A DNA stretch of 64,000 nucleotides from Ophioderma brevispina (lineage: Eukaryota > Echinodermata > Ophiuroidea > Amphilepidida > Ophiodermatidae): assembly GCA_023653785.1 (NCBI GenBank), contig JAMKCH010011910.1, positions 1 to 64,000 of the forward strand, given 5' to 3'. The notes below the pieces were generated by a model. The model was not told the DNA's origin, ran no database searches, and saw only the letters and a list, made by a program, of their open reading frames with translations. Below, piece after piece: positions 30,754 through 42,552 of the stretch. Both the position numbers and the translations under genes were made by a program. Each line of letters starts with the position of its first letter. The stretch's first letter is position 1.

Positions 30754-31640
30754 CTAATACAAGATTTTAAAATTTCAAAATTCAGTTCATTCCGATTTTT
30801 TTTTTCGTTTTTTTTTTTTTTTGTTATTCATCGCTGTTTTTCGACAGCAAGACAAGCTGCCCAGGAAGTAGCAGCAGATCGATTTTAGTATTTAGGTAAC
30901 CCACTAAAAATGGCGAAAATCATAAACTTAGGAACAACCTACACACTCCTGTTAATAAAATAAAAATTGTTCAGTTTTGATTTATTTTCACGTCTGGTCA
31001 TCAAGTGGGACCCTTGATATTAATTTGATCGGTTTATAGAAAAGAAAATCAGTAAAAAATGAGAATTTGCCGATACCAATCCATATACCGATACGGTCTT
31101 ATCGGCCGATCAGGGGTAGTGCAGGTTGAACACAAGGGGTTCCAGGGACCCCTTAGCTACCTTGAATTCAAAAATTTGGGGGGGTCCGTACTGATTTTTG
31201 GGGGTCCGAGTGGTGCGGTCCACTTTGAAACACTTGGATTGGATACGCGCATGCATAACATATTTTTTGTCACTATGGGGCCCCAGCATTTGCATTCCAG
31301 TGTTCAATTAGTACCACCCTCATTTTTTCAGGCTGATTTACCTACCTGTCCTTAATTTGGAAATTGCTCATAAAGTAGTATAAGATAAACTAGTTTAATG
31401 ATATTTTTTACAGAATACAGACAACACTTGTGTGATTGAACAGAATGGTTGTTTGTGACCTCAGCTGATGTTTAACTTTAACTGATAATAAATGTACATG
31501 TGAATGATTTATCTGTAATGTTTCTAAAATAAAGAATGACCACATTATTCAAATCAATGTTTCACTTCTCATTCATTCTCAATGTGAACTTCTTTTTTTA
31601 TTGGCTCAACAAAGTTAAATTAAGTAAAATGCTCAGTCAG
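30754..31640. other. no gene seen
   Basis: AT-rich DNA with T runs near 30800-30825 and a GGGGGTCCG-bearing patch at 31180-31215. No element was recognised. Confidence 0.3.
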
Positions 31641-31809
31641 TGTACTCTTCCTGAAATTTTTGTTCCCCGTTGCGAATCATCATACTTGCAGAAAATCGCC
31701 GACTTGTCTATGTCATACTAGTACAACCAGAGCTCGGTATGGATTCGGTAGTATAGCCGGGAGGAGCCACCATCACGTCACGTCCATTGAGGCTGCCGAA
31801 TTCATAGTA

Positions 31810-31951
31810 CTAAATTCTTTCCCCCCATTTCTTCTGATTGGACTTCATACAAGTTCCGCTGCCCTTTACGCCACTGTCCATGGCATTATCACTGTCAGTG
31901 TCGCCTAGTTCGCCGTGGTTTCACATATATTTCACCCTCAGTCTCCGCCAT
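31810..31951 (-). CDS. candidate first coding exon of an unknown gene
   Basis: The minus strand at 31951 has a start in good context (AAATGGCGGAG), reading MAETEGEIYVKPRRTRRH then stop at 31895. In the adjacent frame the reading stays open as GELGDTDSDNAMDSG, VKGSGTCMKSNQKKWGERI and ends at 31810. One missing base would fuse them into a polar, acidic N-terminus. A GTAAAG donor follows DSG, near 31845. The local DNA is richer in CpG than its surroundings. No later exon was recognised; the protein family is unknown and the call is weak. Confidence 0.3.
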
Positions 31952-32368
31952 TTAAATCTTGTCAAAAATTCTGTTTTGCAATTCCCCACAATGCAGTATT
32001 AAGTGAGCTTTTGATGTCACATTGTAGAACTCATGTACCGGGAGAGAAACGCTCGGGAATTCGAGAAGCCGTCGAACCGGAGATGCACATGCGCATCTGC
32101 AATTAGCACATGTCATCAGTTCACTTTATAATGTATTGTGGGTATGCAGGGTGGGTATGAAAATTGTGAAAATAGTCTCATAGAGGGATTTTTGTGTGCT
32201 AGTATGGCTACATTCTACACGTACTCATCCCATTTACCAAATGATCGTGGGGAGACGAAATTACTGGCTAGCGTTACGTTCTTACATTATTTCCGATTTA
32301 TTATCCTCAAATTACAAACAGAATCTTATGAAACCGCTGTTTGTGTTATATGTAAACATCGATTTTTG

Positions 32369-32386
32369 TGCGTCCGTACGGACGCA
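32369..32386. other. 18-bp perfect palindrome
   Basis: TGCGTCCGTACGGACGCA is fully self-complementary. A related GGCGTCCTGGACGC lies about 60 bp on. Possibly one end of an unrecognised palindromic repeat. Confidence 0.6.
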
Positions 32387-32449
32387 ATAGCTCGTCTATT
32401 TTTTTATTTTGTGCATCCGAAATAAAATATAGGCGTCCTGGACGCAGAA

Positions 32450-34300
32450 ACGCAACTTAGCGCGACCCCTGGGCCCGATTTCAGAAATACTGATCATATC
32501 GGTTATTCTTTAGGGTTAACATTTTTACCATACACACGCACACACAGACACAGACACACATACATTGTACAGGCAGGCCGCAAAATAACCGATTGCCGTC
32601 AGTGCCCTATACAGGTGCGCTGTTGCCCTGATGCCCCTAAAAACACCAAAAATGAAAAGCAGCCACTGTTGTGTCCTTTCATTCGATCGCAGTCGTGCCT
32701 TTTTCCGTTTTCAAAGACCACGACTGCCGCATTTTGCACCTCCACGAAAATGCAATTCTTGCAGCATAAGTCGTTTGTAATCATTTCCCGACTTTGTATT
32801 CAGTCATGATATCGTCCGAAAATGTAACATGTTTTTAAAATAACATCCCTGAATGATTTTAATCCAGACTAAGCAGTTAAATAGCCCAAATGCCCTGGGA
32901 ATTGATGCACACTACGGGCACTGCTATATTTAATTTTTGTACATCCCTCTTCTGTATTTATGCTGAAGGCGTACAAAAAGTAAAAAAAAAACAGGTTTCC
33001 TTGTTTCCGTAAAAGTCGGATATTATTCAAAGCAGTAGTACTGGAATATATAGCTTTATTTTTTGCTGAAAAAAATACCTTGATGCCCTTCCCATGTTGA
33101 CAAATTGCCTTGATGCCCTTTTCCAATTTGCTGAATTGCCTTCATGCTCTTGCAATTTGAAGGCAATTTTTTATTTTCCCTTTAAAAACTGCCTTCCCCC
33201 CCCCCCCTGGTCCGTATTTTGCACCCTGCATACAGGTACTGTACTATCAAAGTCATTCACATGGTGCTCTACTTGCAGAACATGTAGATGACACAAACAT
33301 AAAGAAAACAATGGAAGAAAAGGAAGTTCTAAATTTAAAATTTTGTATATCAAAATGAATGATACACCGATGCATATGTGAAAGGGGCTTCCAATCAAGT
33401 TGATTCAAGAACAATGGTACTGTAAGGTTCCAAGAAGTAGGTCTCAAATAATGTGAGAAAATTTGCTAGATCTAGACAAACTTCCATACAGCATTACAAT
33501 ACTCTAGACCCGTGTGTAAGTATGAATGCATTATAAACCATAAAATTTGATTTCCTTTTTTTTTATCAATCTTAAAGATATTCTTACGAATATATGATCC
33601 ATCCATCTTATTAAACAAGTAGTACTTTTTAGGTAGGTATTAGGTAGGTCAAAAAATCAAATCAAAAAAGGGGTAGTAAAGTGTCCGGTCAAGGTTAAAA
33701 AGTATAATGCAACAGGCTCTATTCTTGCTGTAAAATGACAGTGAGGGGGAAACAAATTCCTGGCTCAAACGTGCATGTACATGTATCAGTTGACAAGACA
33801 AACATGTGAGAATTCATATAAGTTGATTTTGAATCTAACAAGATGATTCATTTAATCGTTCTGTGTTAGAAAGCATATACCTAGATCAATAAAAATACTA
33901 CCCATACTTGATAAACAACTCAAAAAAGATTTCCTTCACATACTCAATACCCATTCCTAAATTCCTATACTCATTAGAACATTGAGTTCCACACAAAGCT
34001 TGGATTATAGTGTAATAGTGTTCAATAATGCGTTTTTAAATAAATGGCTAAAGCTGTTATGTAACCTTGTGCAATATAACCTATCATTTATACCATGAGA
34101 GGTATTATAGAGAAGGAGGGTGCTCCCAGAAAAAGAAATCTATCTGTTTCAAGTGGTCTAAAAGCCGTCTTACGCATTGTCCCAGTGAATGAACTGTCAA
34201 CTTGAGACGCTCTTGAAGGGGGCTTGATGTCATGTGGTGTTATGCGAACCTTGCACGGCCGAGTGATCATAGCTTTCAAACATAATATGGGAGAAAGGAA
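32450..34300. other. no gene seen
   Basis: AT-rich anonymous DNA with an ACACACAC stretch at 32532-32565 and a C run near 33195. The minus-strand frame at 34088-34279 has no known motif. Confidence 0.3.
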
Positions 34301-34318
34301 GAGAAGGCCCAGCGTGAC

Positions 34319-34492
34319 CTACGCCGGAAAATAAGGGGGAGGAAAAGTAAAAGTCTTGTAGGAAAGAGACGATTTATGCAGGTCTTCCCAGGGCAGCAGC
34401 GATTTCTTGCGGAATTTTTCAATATTTCCAATGGTGTGATTGTATGCCGCAAAACCCTTCCCGTCGTTCTTGTTGTGACTTTCCGTTAACAT
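34319..34492 (-). CDS. small ORF or terminal exon, 57 residues, unknown
   Basis: The minus-strand frame runs from ATG at 34492 to TAG at 34319 and reads MLTESHNKNDGKGFAAYNHT, IGNIEKFRKKSLLPWEDLHK, then a TFTFPPPYFPA tail. The mix of residues looks protein-like rather than like translated AT-rich noise. It could be the last exon of a small gene whose first exon is 34876-34916: a splice from there to AG at about 34511 would be in frame. I do not recognise the family. The polypyrimidine tract at that acceptor is poor. Confidence 0.3.
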   Translation of the reverse strand: MLTESHNKNDGKGFAAYNHTIGNIEKFRKKSLLPWEDLHKSSLSYKTFTFPPPYFPA

Positions 34493-34875
34493 TATACATA
34501 CAAATCTTCAAGCCCTATCTACCGCAAGTGGACAAAATGGACAATTTTCATCGGATCATAATTATATTTGAGGGCAAGACCGGGGGCTTTTAACACTTTA
34601 AAACGATGTAGAAAGAGTTAAGAAGTGCAATGAACTGAGTTGTAGCGCTGGCCAAGCTGGCCAAGATTTTTTAGGCAAAAAAAAATGACCGGAAGAAAGT
34701 TTCTGCAGTAGTTTTCGCATTGGTTTTGTTTGTTTTTTGCTTGGACAGCACATTTCTCTGACAAGATGTATGTGTATGCTTTTAAATTTAAAGCTTATGG
34801 ACATGATATAACTAAAAGTCCTAAAGGTGGAAATCATCATCAGAATCGGCAAAAAATTCGCGGGAAAAGTCCTAC

Positions 34876-34916
34876 CTGACCTGCCGTAATAAAATCTTGT
34901 CCTTGTATACCGCCAT
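34876..34916 (-). CDS. candidate short first exon (MAVYKDKILLRQV)
   Basis: ACAAACATGGCGG is a strong start context. MAVYKDKILLRQV follows and then two possible donors, CAG|GTCAGG and CAG|GTAGGA. It could lead to the small ORF at 34319-34492. Citrate synthase was considered, since the CAG|GTCAGG donor would fit its phase, but the peptide does not look like a mitochondrial presequence. Weak. Confidence 0.22.
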
Positions 34917-35439
34917 GTTTGTTTATAAATCGCAGTGGTGTGGTTGCATTGTGGGACAATTTGCTAGATAGCCCGGGAGGGGGAAAATCAATTTGCAGCG
35001 ATCGATATTGCCCATCATTTGGTAATTGCCCTTATAACGAACATTCAATAAACAAGGCTGGCTAGGTGCACCCTCATTCTATATAATACCTCTATGTGTA
35101 TACCAAAGAGATCAAAGATCTATCTACAACCAGAATAAATTTAATTCAAGGAACAATTTGACATATCAGAAAGATTTATTTCTTGTGCATGGGCTTTTGA
35201 GGTCATATAGGTACAGAGTACCATGCAGGGAAATGCGCCATATATAATATAGAATCACTTGTATTGATTTTCTTTTCTTTGCATGTTTTGAGTGCCAAGA
35301 GTGTCAAGGTTACAAAAGTGACTAGATTTCCAAAGTAACACAATACTAATGCTTATGTCAAATTCTCATCCACATTAACAAGCCATACATGTGATCTCTC
35401 AATATGTATGGGTGAAAATATAATTGTACCACAACGTTT

Positions 35440-36790
35440 TTTTCTCTTAAAAAGAATTTGGCCCATTTAATGTGGGTAACCAGAGCATGGTAAGCGATTT
35501 TGTTCATAAACTGGTTCTCCCTCACATGGAAGCTTATCGCCCAAAACAACCCGATTACATACTGTATTTTGAGTTCAATTGGAGCAGCCATTTGGATTGA
35601 GAAAGCAAAAAAAAAATGTTACCAATTGGCTTCATATAGAGATAGTATGTACTTCAGTTCCATATTGGGGACTTTTTTTGTCATTTAACATCAAAAGGCA
35701 ACATTTCATAGGCCTGACATTTCACTGGGATAATATATTAACTTTCTTCTGATACTAAACTCTCGATTTATGGTGTTAACAGTGGTGACCCATTAGATTT
35801 TGATTTTTGACTCACATTGCTTTCTCCCTAAAATGGAAGCATTTCACCAAAAACATCTGATTAACATTATTGAGTCAAATCAGTTCCATCCGTTGTGGAC
35901 ATGCAGGCAATACTTATCTGAAGATAATATCATGCGAATCAGAGTAAGAACTGTGATATGGTTTTTACCATAGAAGCACTATTTTGATTGGGTTACTTAC
36001 TCAGAGGGTACTCATGTTGTCTCCTGTAATGGAGCCATCGACCAAGGTAGTAGTGCCAAGTTTAAAATTGGTGATCAAAGATGCACCCAAACCCACCCGA
36101 CAACACAATCCCTAAGCTAACAGGATGCATTTTATGCAAGAGATTACACAACACAAATCTATCAGTTAAGCATCCAATTACTAGATTCACCCAATCTTAC
36201 CCAGGTCACTGATTAGCCAAAAAACTCACTCTATTAATAGGTGCCAGTTCCTTTGACCTTTGTGGCCTTCAGTTTTGTTATGTGTTCCTCTCTTCTTTTT
36301 ACATTAAAATCAGTGACTGAACATGTGAAGGAAAACCAGAACTGAATCATCGTAGTGTGTAAAATCCATGGTACCGGTCTGTGGCTTGTGAAGCACAACC
36401 TGCCATGGACTCTTAAAAGTCTGCTGATGGCCCATAATTCTGTAAATCCATAGGCCTACATGCATAGCACTTGCAGCCTATTTCCAAATAGTTGGGTTTT
36501 TTTAGATTTGCAATTTCAGACAAATACAAAGTTTGAAGCTGCTTAAAGGTGGGTGACCCGATCATGGTCCGATTTTTCATACAATGTTATCTCCTTCACG
36601 TGACGCACATAACCAAAAGCATTTGATTATAAATTTTGAGTTAAATTGGTCTCAGCCATTTGAATAGAGAACCAAAATGTGGACTAAATTGGCTCATAGA
36701 ACAGTGGTGAGTGTGTTTTAATTATTAATGTGGTCACCCACGTTTTTGTTTGTAACATCAAGAAAACTTTTTCCTGGGCCTTGAAATTTC
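35440..36790. repeat. three diverged copies of an anonymous repeat
   Basis: Copies at about 35460-35640, 35778-35890 and 36545-36710 share, in order, GGTGACC-like, TTCTCCCTCAC-like, CAAAA.CA.C.GATTA, TTTGAGT.AAATTGG and CAGCCATTTG..T.GAGAA blocks. They are non-coding. Between and around them is AT-rich DNA without other features. Confidence 0.5.
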
Positions 36791-37074
36791 ACACGGACGT
36801 ACATGAGAAAAATATAAACATTTTTTCTGAAACAAAATCCTCAATTTTGACATGTAGGACATTTAGGACATGGATGTTGGAAACAAGCACCAAAAGCATC
36901 CTAATTAAGACAAGAAGGCCGACTCAAGAGATTTTGAAATATACTTTTTTGTGTAGTAAGTAGTAAATAATAGTCATCGGAACTAAAGATAGGCACCTCA
37001 ATGCTTAGTTTCCAAAGTTAGAGATGAATCGATTTTTGTTCTCATCAGTTGATGTCATGATTCTGTTCACTTAC

Positions 37075-37790
37075 TCAAAGGAAATTAGTCCTTCCGTGAC
37101 AAATAACTGCAGCAAAGACGATGTTTTGTGATGGCATTTGGCCGACACTCGATATATTTTGAGGACATTTCAATACAACGAGCGCCGTACCAACGTGGAG
37201 AACCAACCAAACCCGGAAATCCGCAAGAAGTTGAATCTTGGTCTTTTTATATACCCTACGCACTGGATTTGCAATTGCCCCCTCCAGAACGATGGCGGCC
37301 AAGCCTCTTTAAACACACAAGCCCAAAGCAATCAAAATAGACTACAGACACAAACCATAAACAAAATTAAGCGCTGTGATGTGGATGGTGGGTCAGGGTT
37401 GTTTTATGCCGACGGTTTTGGAATAAGAAAAATATTGCTTATAACATATAACAAAGTTTAGGATTTTTCAAATTTTGTGATTATATTAAACAACGGCGCC
37501 GTCTAAAATTGGGATTTCCTTGCCACCACCGCTTATGCCCGCAATGCTTTGACCCCGGTAACTTTATCAAGATTAAGTTTTGTACGCGGCAACGGGCAAA
37601 TTCTGGTCTGTGGTTAGAATGGATCCACCCCGCTCAGGTTAACTGCCACGCACGTGGTAGTCTAAAATTAGAAACTCGGGGAATTCCCGGGGGAAGTCCC
37701 GGAATCTTCTCGCTACCTTTCATACTCCTCAACAACGTATAAGATCACTAAACCTTTTTTTTAATTATCTGCGACTGAAGTAAGACATAG
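37075..37790. other. CpG-bearing stretch, no gene assigned
   Basis: Somewhat GC-richer than its surroundings. The minus strand has GGGTATATAAAAAG at 37240-37256, a TATA-like box, and the plus-strand frames (70 and 107 residues) carry no known domain. A promoter or a repeat fragment are both possible; nothing decides. Confidence 0.25.
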
Positions 37791-37793
37791 CTA

Positions 37794-38089
37794 CACTCTT
37801 AGCCCAAAATGTTTGGAAAACACAACGACCTGCTCTTTTTGCCCTTTTTGCCCGCCCCGATTTATTTGCCGCAATTTCTCTAAAAAGATATATAGGAATC
37901 ATGTCAACTTGGTTGGGGAGGCTTGGAGCATTTCTCGATCAATGCACCCCCGTACCTATCCCCACCAATCAATGTTGGGTTCTTGTAGGGTGGCGCGAAC
38001 AAAAATTTCAGGATTCAACATGGTCCAGGGGGAGAGGGGGGCATTGAAGTAGGCCGATAAAAGTGTTCCAACACTTGTGGCTAAGATTG
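37794..38089. mobile_element. Tc1/mariner-like MITE family E, copy 1
   Basis: TA-flanked element of about 296 bp. The left end reads CACTCTTAGCCCAAAATGTT and the right end read inward reads CAATCTTAGCCACAAGTGTT, giving inverted repeats of about 30 bp with TGTTTGGAAAACAC and TGTTGGAACAC. The TA on each side fits the Tc1/mariner target. The copy at 39803-40077 is in the same orientation. Confidence 0.82.
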
Positions 38090-38447
38090 TATGTCGACAT
38101 GTAGAAAAGATGATTCATGATAACTAATTGGCCTGTCATTTCAATTAGATAAATAGATTGAACGAAACGTTGACACAAATATAGGTACAAAAGGATATTT
38201 ATCTGAGTATTCAAAGTTACACTTCCTCCCTGCCACTTAGGGGAATGGTCACTTGTTAATCAGCATGGCCATACTTTCATGCGTTGAAGCTACATTCATG
38301 GGTATAACAGCAATTGTGTTCAATATGCTAGTGTGCTTAAGCGGGAACAGGGTATCCTATTTGTGAGTAAAGACTTAATATATTCAAAGTGTAAATATTT
38401 ACAACAAATAATTTTAGAAGTACGTGACTAGAAAAAAAACGGATTTA

Positions 38448-39203
38448 ACATGTTAAATACGCTTCATATAGTGTTACGCGCTTCATTTGATAAATAGGTT
38501 TAATTTTAAATTTCAAATGAAAAAAAAAGAATTCGAAAGGGAAGGACTTAATTTCGAACCGCGACCCTACCACTCGCAGGCGAGATCTTTGACCTCTAGC
38601 CAAAATCGTCTTTACATACTATCTTGTTCAAACTAAAATATGTTTAAATCAATGATCGACCAACGGTAACAAATCCACCACGAAATCAATGATGATGCTG
38701 ATACACAATGATTATACAATAGAGACGACCGGAGTCATGATCTATTTCATATGGTTTGTCGTGGTGTAGCGTTTTATTTTGATATTTAAAGACACTTTCA
38801 GAGATAATTTATTCTTGAAAATATATTTTTACCGTGATTACGATGTCATGGACAAGGTGAAATTATGAATCGGTTGATTAAAGGATCACTCACGTATAAC
38901 AATGGGTTGTTAATCTGTTTTCAGGTAAAATGTAGTAGAAGCCGACCCAATAGCTTGGCGTGTTGGTAGAGGCCTTTCTTAATCATATCATCATCGTCGT
39001 CGTGCTCGTCGTCGTCTCATCATCATCGATATGTAAAGAGCGTATTGGTAGAGGCAAATATCTCGGCTTATAAGGGGATCGCGGTTCGAAAGCAAGTGCT
39101 GCCATTTGGAATTCGGTATTTCATTTAAAAGTGTAAGCTTATCCCTATGTATCCTATAAAGCGCATAACCCTATATGAAACGTATGAAATGTTAAAAATT
39201 TTC
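38448..39203. mobile_element. inverted-repeat element with tRNA-like motifs in both arms
   Basis: Arms of about 170 bp (38448-38620 and 39035-39203) are reverse complements with some divergence. Shared blocks are AAATACGCTTCATATAG, GCGCTT, TTTCAAATGAAA, a TTTCGAACCGCGA.CC block, GAGAT.TTTG.CCTCTA and TCTTTACATA. Each arm, read outward, holds CGCGGTTCGAA, a B-box-like motif, preceded by a TAGAGG segment at A-box distance. The middle is AT-rich with CGTCGT/CATCAT microsatellite. Confidence 0.65.
38988..39030. repeat. CGT/CAT trinucleotide microsatellite
   Basis: Imperfect tract of CATCATCGTCGTCGTGCTCG type. A second tract of the same kind lies at 39318-39372. Confidence 0.85.
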
Positions 39204-39802
39204 ATTTTTTCCAGTTAACAGTGTCTCCTAAATTGGTATGGATTGTAAATATTACACTTATGAAATAAAGATTAGTGGTAAACAAAATTAGACACTTTGT
39301 ACAGCGGAAAGCACAACGTCATCGTCGTAGTCGTCGTCGTCATTATCATCATTATCCTCATCATCATCATCACAACATCTATCCGCATGAATTCCACTAC
39401 TGTATAATTCATGCCTAATTCATTATACCAAATGCAGAGGTGCGCCATGAATGTCTTGGAGTGTTTATTGCTTATATTGAGTAATCACGTGTAAATTTTA
39501 AAAATGCTTCCTGTAACTCGTGGCAAGGTATTAATTATGCTTTTAATATTTTAGTTTCAATTAGTAGTAACACCATTAAATTCAGAGCCCTGCTTCCTGC
39601 TATATGAGGACTGAGCCAAAGCAGCTACGAGTACAGTTTTATTGACCACTCCCTAGTTGACCGCTGATTTCATTTCCATGCAATGACGAAGCCAATATGT
39701 TTTTTATGTGCACCTGAAAGTTCGTTGTAATAGCTGTCATAATAAGAAGTTATGAGGACAAACAAATGTAAAATTAGATGATTTTTTTTCACTGTGCAGA
39801 CA

Positions 39803-40077
39803 CACAATCTTATGCCAAAATGTGTTGGAAACACGACTGCTTTTTGCCCCGATTATTGCGCATTTCTCTTAAAAAGATATATAGGAAATCATCTGTCCCA
39901 CTTGCGTTGGGAGGTTTGAAGCATTCTCTATCCATGCCACCCTGCCCTTCCCACCAATCAATGTTGGTTCTTGTAGGGTGGCGAGAACAAAATTCAGGAT
40001 TCAACATTGTCCGGGGGGAGAGGGGGGCATTTTGACGTAGGCCTATAAAAGTGTTCCAACAACTTTTGCTAAGATTG
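39803..40077. mobile_element. Tc1/mariner-like MITE family E, copy 2
   Basis: Direct copy of 37794-38089 with shared interior blocks CCAATCAATGTTGG, TTCTTGTAGGGTGGCG and GGGGGGAGAGGGGGGCATT. The right end reads CAATCTTAGC inward and is followed by TA. About 2 kb separate the copies. Confidence 0.82.
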
Positions 40078-40892
40078 TAGTTCTTCTTCACTGTCAAGTT
40101 CATTTTGGAACATTGATGAAACATTCACGACAGACAATAAGACATCATTAAGTGGGTTTTTATCGTTAAACTGATTGATAATTACCAATGTCAAGGAAAA
40201 ATACAAAATGACGAATGGTTACGGCATCGCCGGGTAATAGAGTATAGGCTTGAGATTCAACAAGTGATACTGCCATAATGCATTAATCTTGGGCAAACAT
40301 GCATTTACATTTACTCGGAGGAGTGATAGCTTAAAGGTCTAAGGTTAGTAATAACCAGCTTGTGAATGTAAAATTTCTTGCAGTTTTAGATCATTTCTTA
40401 GATCCCTAATATTATATGGGTATTCCCCATTTCATTCGAAATCATTGTGTGTGTGGCATAATTGCGATGTTATTTCAGTGATTACATTCGTCATTCATGT
40501 ATATACGTAAAGTAGGCAGGAAAGTAGGTGAGTTTGAAAGGTTTGTCCAACCTAAAAATGACGCCTTAGTAGAGCTTGGTCATAATGTGGATGACGGTTC
40601 GTCAGATCGTTAAATGAAGGAAATTTCACCGATGCCGATTCAGATTCGAGAAAGCGTATTATCGGACCGATAAGGAAACTCCGATGCGACGGTGGGACAA
40701 TAATTCTGAGGAGGACAGCGAGAGCAATGAGGAGGAGCGAGTGTGGTGTGGGGGATAGGATGAAGATGAGGACTTGATGCAGATGTGAGTTTGGAAGAGG
40801 CGATGGACCTGTTGGCGAAGGCGAAAGTGTATGTTGGTATGGGCACGTGCTGAGGAAGGATAAAAGGGCATGTTTTAAGACGGGCTTTTGAG

Positions 40893-42552
40893 TGGGGGGG
40901 AACTGTAGTGCAAAAATCTTATGTGAGTGTGCAAAAATCTGGATAAAACTGTGAATTTGGTACACAAGTACTTTTAATGCATGATAATCAACAAAATTGA
41001 TGGAGCACTTACCACCCCTTTTATGGCCCCAGCTGGGTGTCAAGGTTACACAGGAGGTAAACAATTTAAAATGTTCGATGGTGTTGAAAAAGCCACACCA
41101 AATGTGTCTGGTTACAAAGGATTCCAAAAAGAGGGTTAAGTTTGTATACATATGGCCTTATAGTTGGAGATAGGGGGTAAAAACTGTAAAAATGGTTGTG
41201 TAACACAAGTCAATTTTGGTTTGTGTACAGGGGTCAAAATTAAGAGAGTGCTCGCGCATTTTTTGTAAAACGTGATTCAAGTTGTTGGTTCAGCTCGTAT
41301 AATGAAATATAGGAATCGTTTTGACTATATTACGTGCCTGGTTATTAACCAAAATGGCGAATAAAGTCAACGCTATAGGACGATATTGGAGTTTATTGGA
41401 TTCTATTGACTGTGACCTATTTTGGGATAACGTGAACAAACTTAAGCATATCTATTCCTGATTTCAATTCCATTTAGCTAGGATGGAAACAATTTGCACC
41501 ATATATTACCTGAATCAAAGCAACTTTTAACTTTTGGACCATGTACACACAAAAAAATTGACTTTTCGATATTTTACAGTTTTACACCATAACTTCGAAA
41601 ATATAAGCCATAGATAGATGTAAACTATACCTTTTTGGGTTTATTGCCATTGGTCTAATACCATTTGGTCTAATTAGCCATTGGTCTAACTTCAATGGTC
41701 TAAACCATATCGTCTAATACCAATTTGTCTAATAACCAAAGCAACATCAGAGATTTTTCTAACAACCAAAATGTCGAATAGCCATTTGGTCTATTGCCCA
41801 TTAGTCAATGCCCATTTCCGTTATACTACCATTTGTCAAGGTCTAATTCCCATTTGGTATATATCCATCTTGGTCTAATATCCATTTGGTCTAATACCCA
41901 TTTGGTCTACTACCCATTTGTTCTAATATCCCAATTGGTTAATTACCATTTGGGCTAAATATCCCATCTTAGTCTAATATCCATTTGGTCTAATACCCAA
42001 TTGGTCTAATATCCATTTGGTCTAAAGTCCACCTGGTTCAATATCTATTTGGTCCAATACTCATTTGGACCAGATTGACATTAGACCAAATGGATTATTA
42101 GACCAAATGGATATTAGACCAATTGGCAATAGACCAATTCGGTTATAGACCGATATGGGCTATTAGACGATAGAGATTTAGAACAGATGAATATGAGACT
42201 ACATGGCTATTAGACTAAATGGTTATTAGCCTAAATGGTTATTAGACTAAATGATATTAGACCAATTGGAGTTAGCCAAATGGCAATTAGACCAAGTGGG
42301 ATTAGACCAAATGGCAAGTCACCCCTTTTTGGAATCATTGTAATTAGACAAACATCATGGTGTGCCTTTTAACACAATCAGAACATTTTAACATTTTGAC
42401 CCCTGTATAACCTTGAAACCCAAGCTGGAGTTCATTAAGGGGGGTTGGCAAATGCTTCCATCAATTTTATGGATTATCAATGCCTAAAGTACTTGTGTGC
42501 AAAAATTCACAATTTTATCCGGAAGCGCACACTCTTTCACTACAGTCCCCTG
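40893..42552. mobile_element. long-TIR foldback element family D, copy 2, with nested insertion
   Basis: Same family as 29770-30753 but reversed: the left end TGGGGGGGAACTGTAGTGCA matches that copy's right end, and the right end read inward, CAGGGGACTGTAGTGAAAG, matches its left end. Flanks CTTTTGAG and CTATTTGAG suggest an imperfect ~8-bp target duplication inside a LINE coding region. Without the nested 685-bp element and one 9-bp duplicate the length is about 966 bp, close to the 984 bp of copy 1. Confidence 0.85.
41639..42323. mobile_element. palindromic minisatellite element with 9-bp target duplication
   Basis: 685 bp made almost wholly of ~17-bp units of type CCATTTGGTCTAATA in the left two thirds, then the reverse complement TATTAGACCAAATGG in the right third, meeting near 42075. 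The exact 9-mer CCTTTTTGG stands on each side (41630-41638 and 42324-42332). The ends read inward as GGTTTATTGCCATTGGTCTA and GGTGACTTGCCATTTGGTCT. A 9-bp duplication is typical of Mutator-like transposases. It encodes no protein. Confidence 0.85.

Noticed and set aside
31059..31355. 98-residue plus-strand protein
   Set aside because: No recognised motif, no splice context, and G-run translation (GGSVLIFGGPSG) dominates.
34876..34916. Missing first exon of citrate synthase
   Set aside because: One donor fits the phase, but the peptide (MAVYKDKILLRQ) is too short and acidic for a presequence and no linking exon is seen. Kept only as a weak separate candidate.
40552..41151. 199-residue minus-strand protein
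   Set aside because: Antisense of a LINE tail and of the family D terminal repeat; composition follows those repeats.
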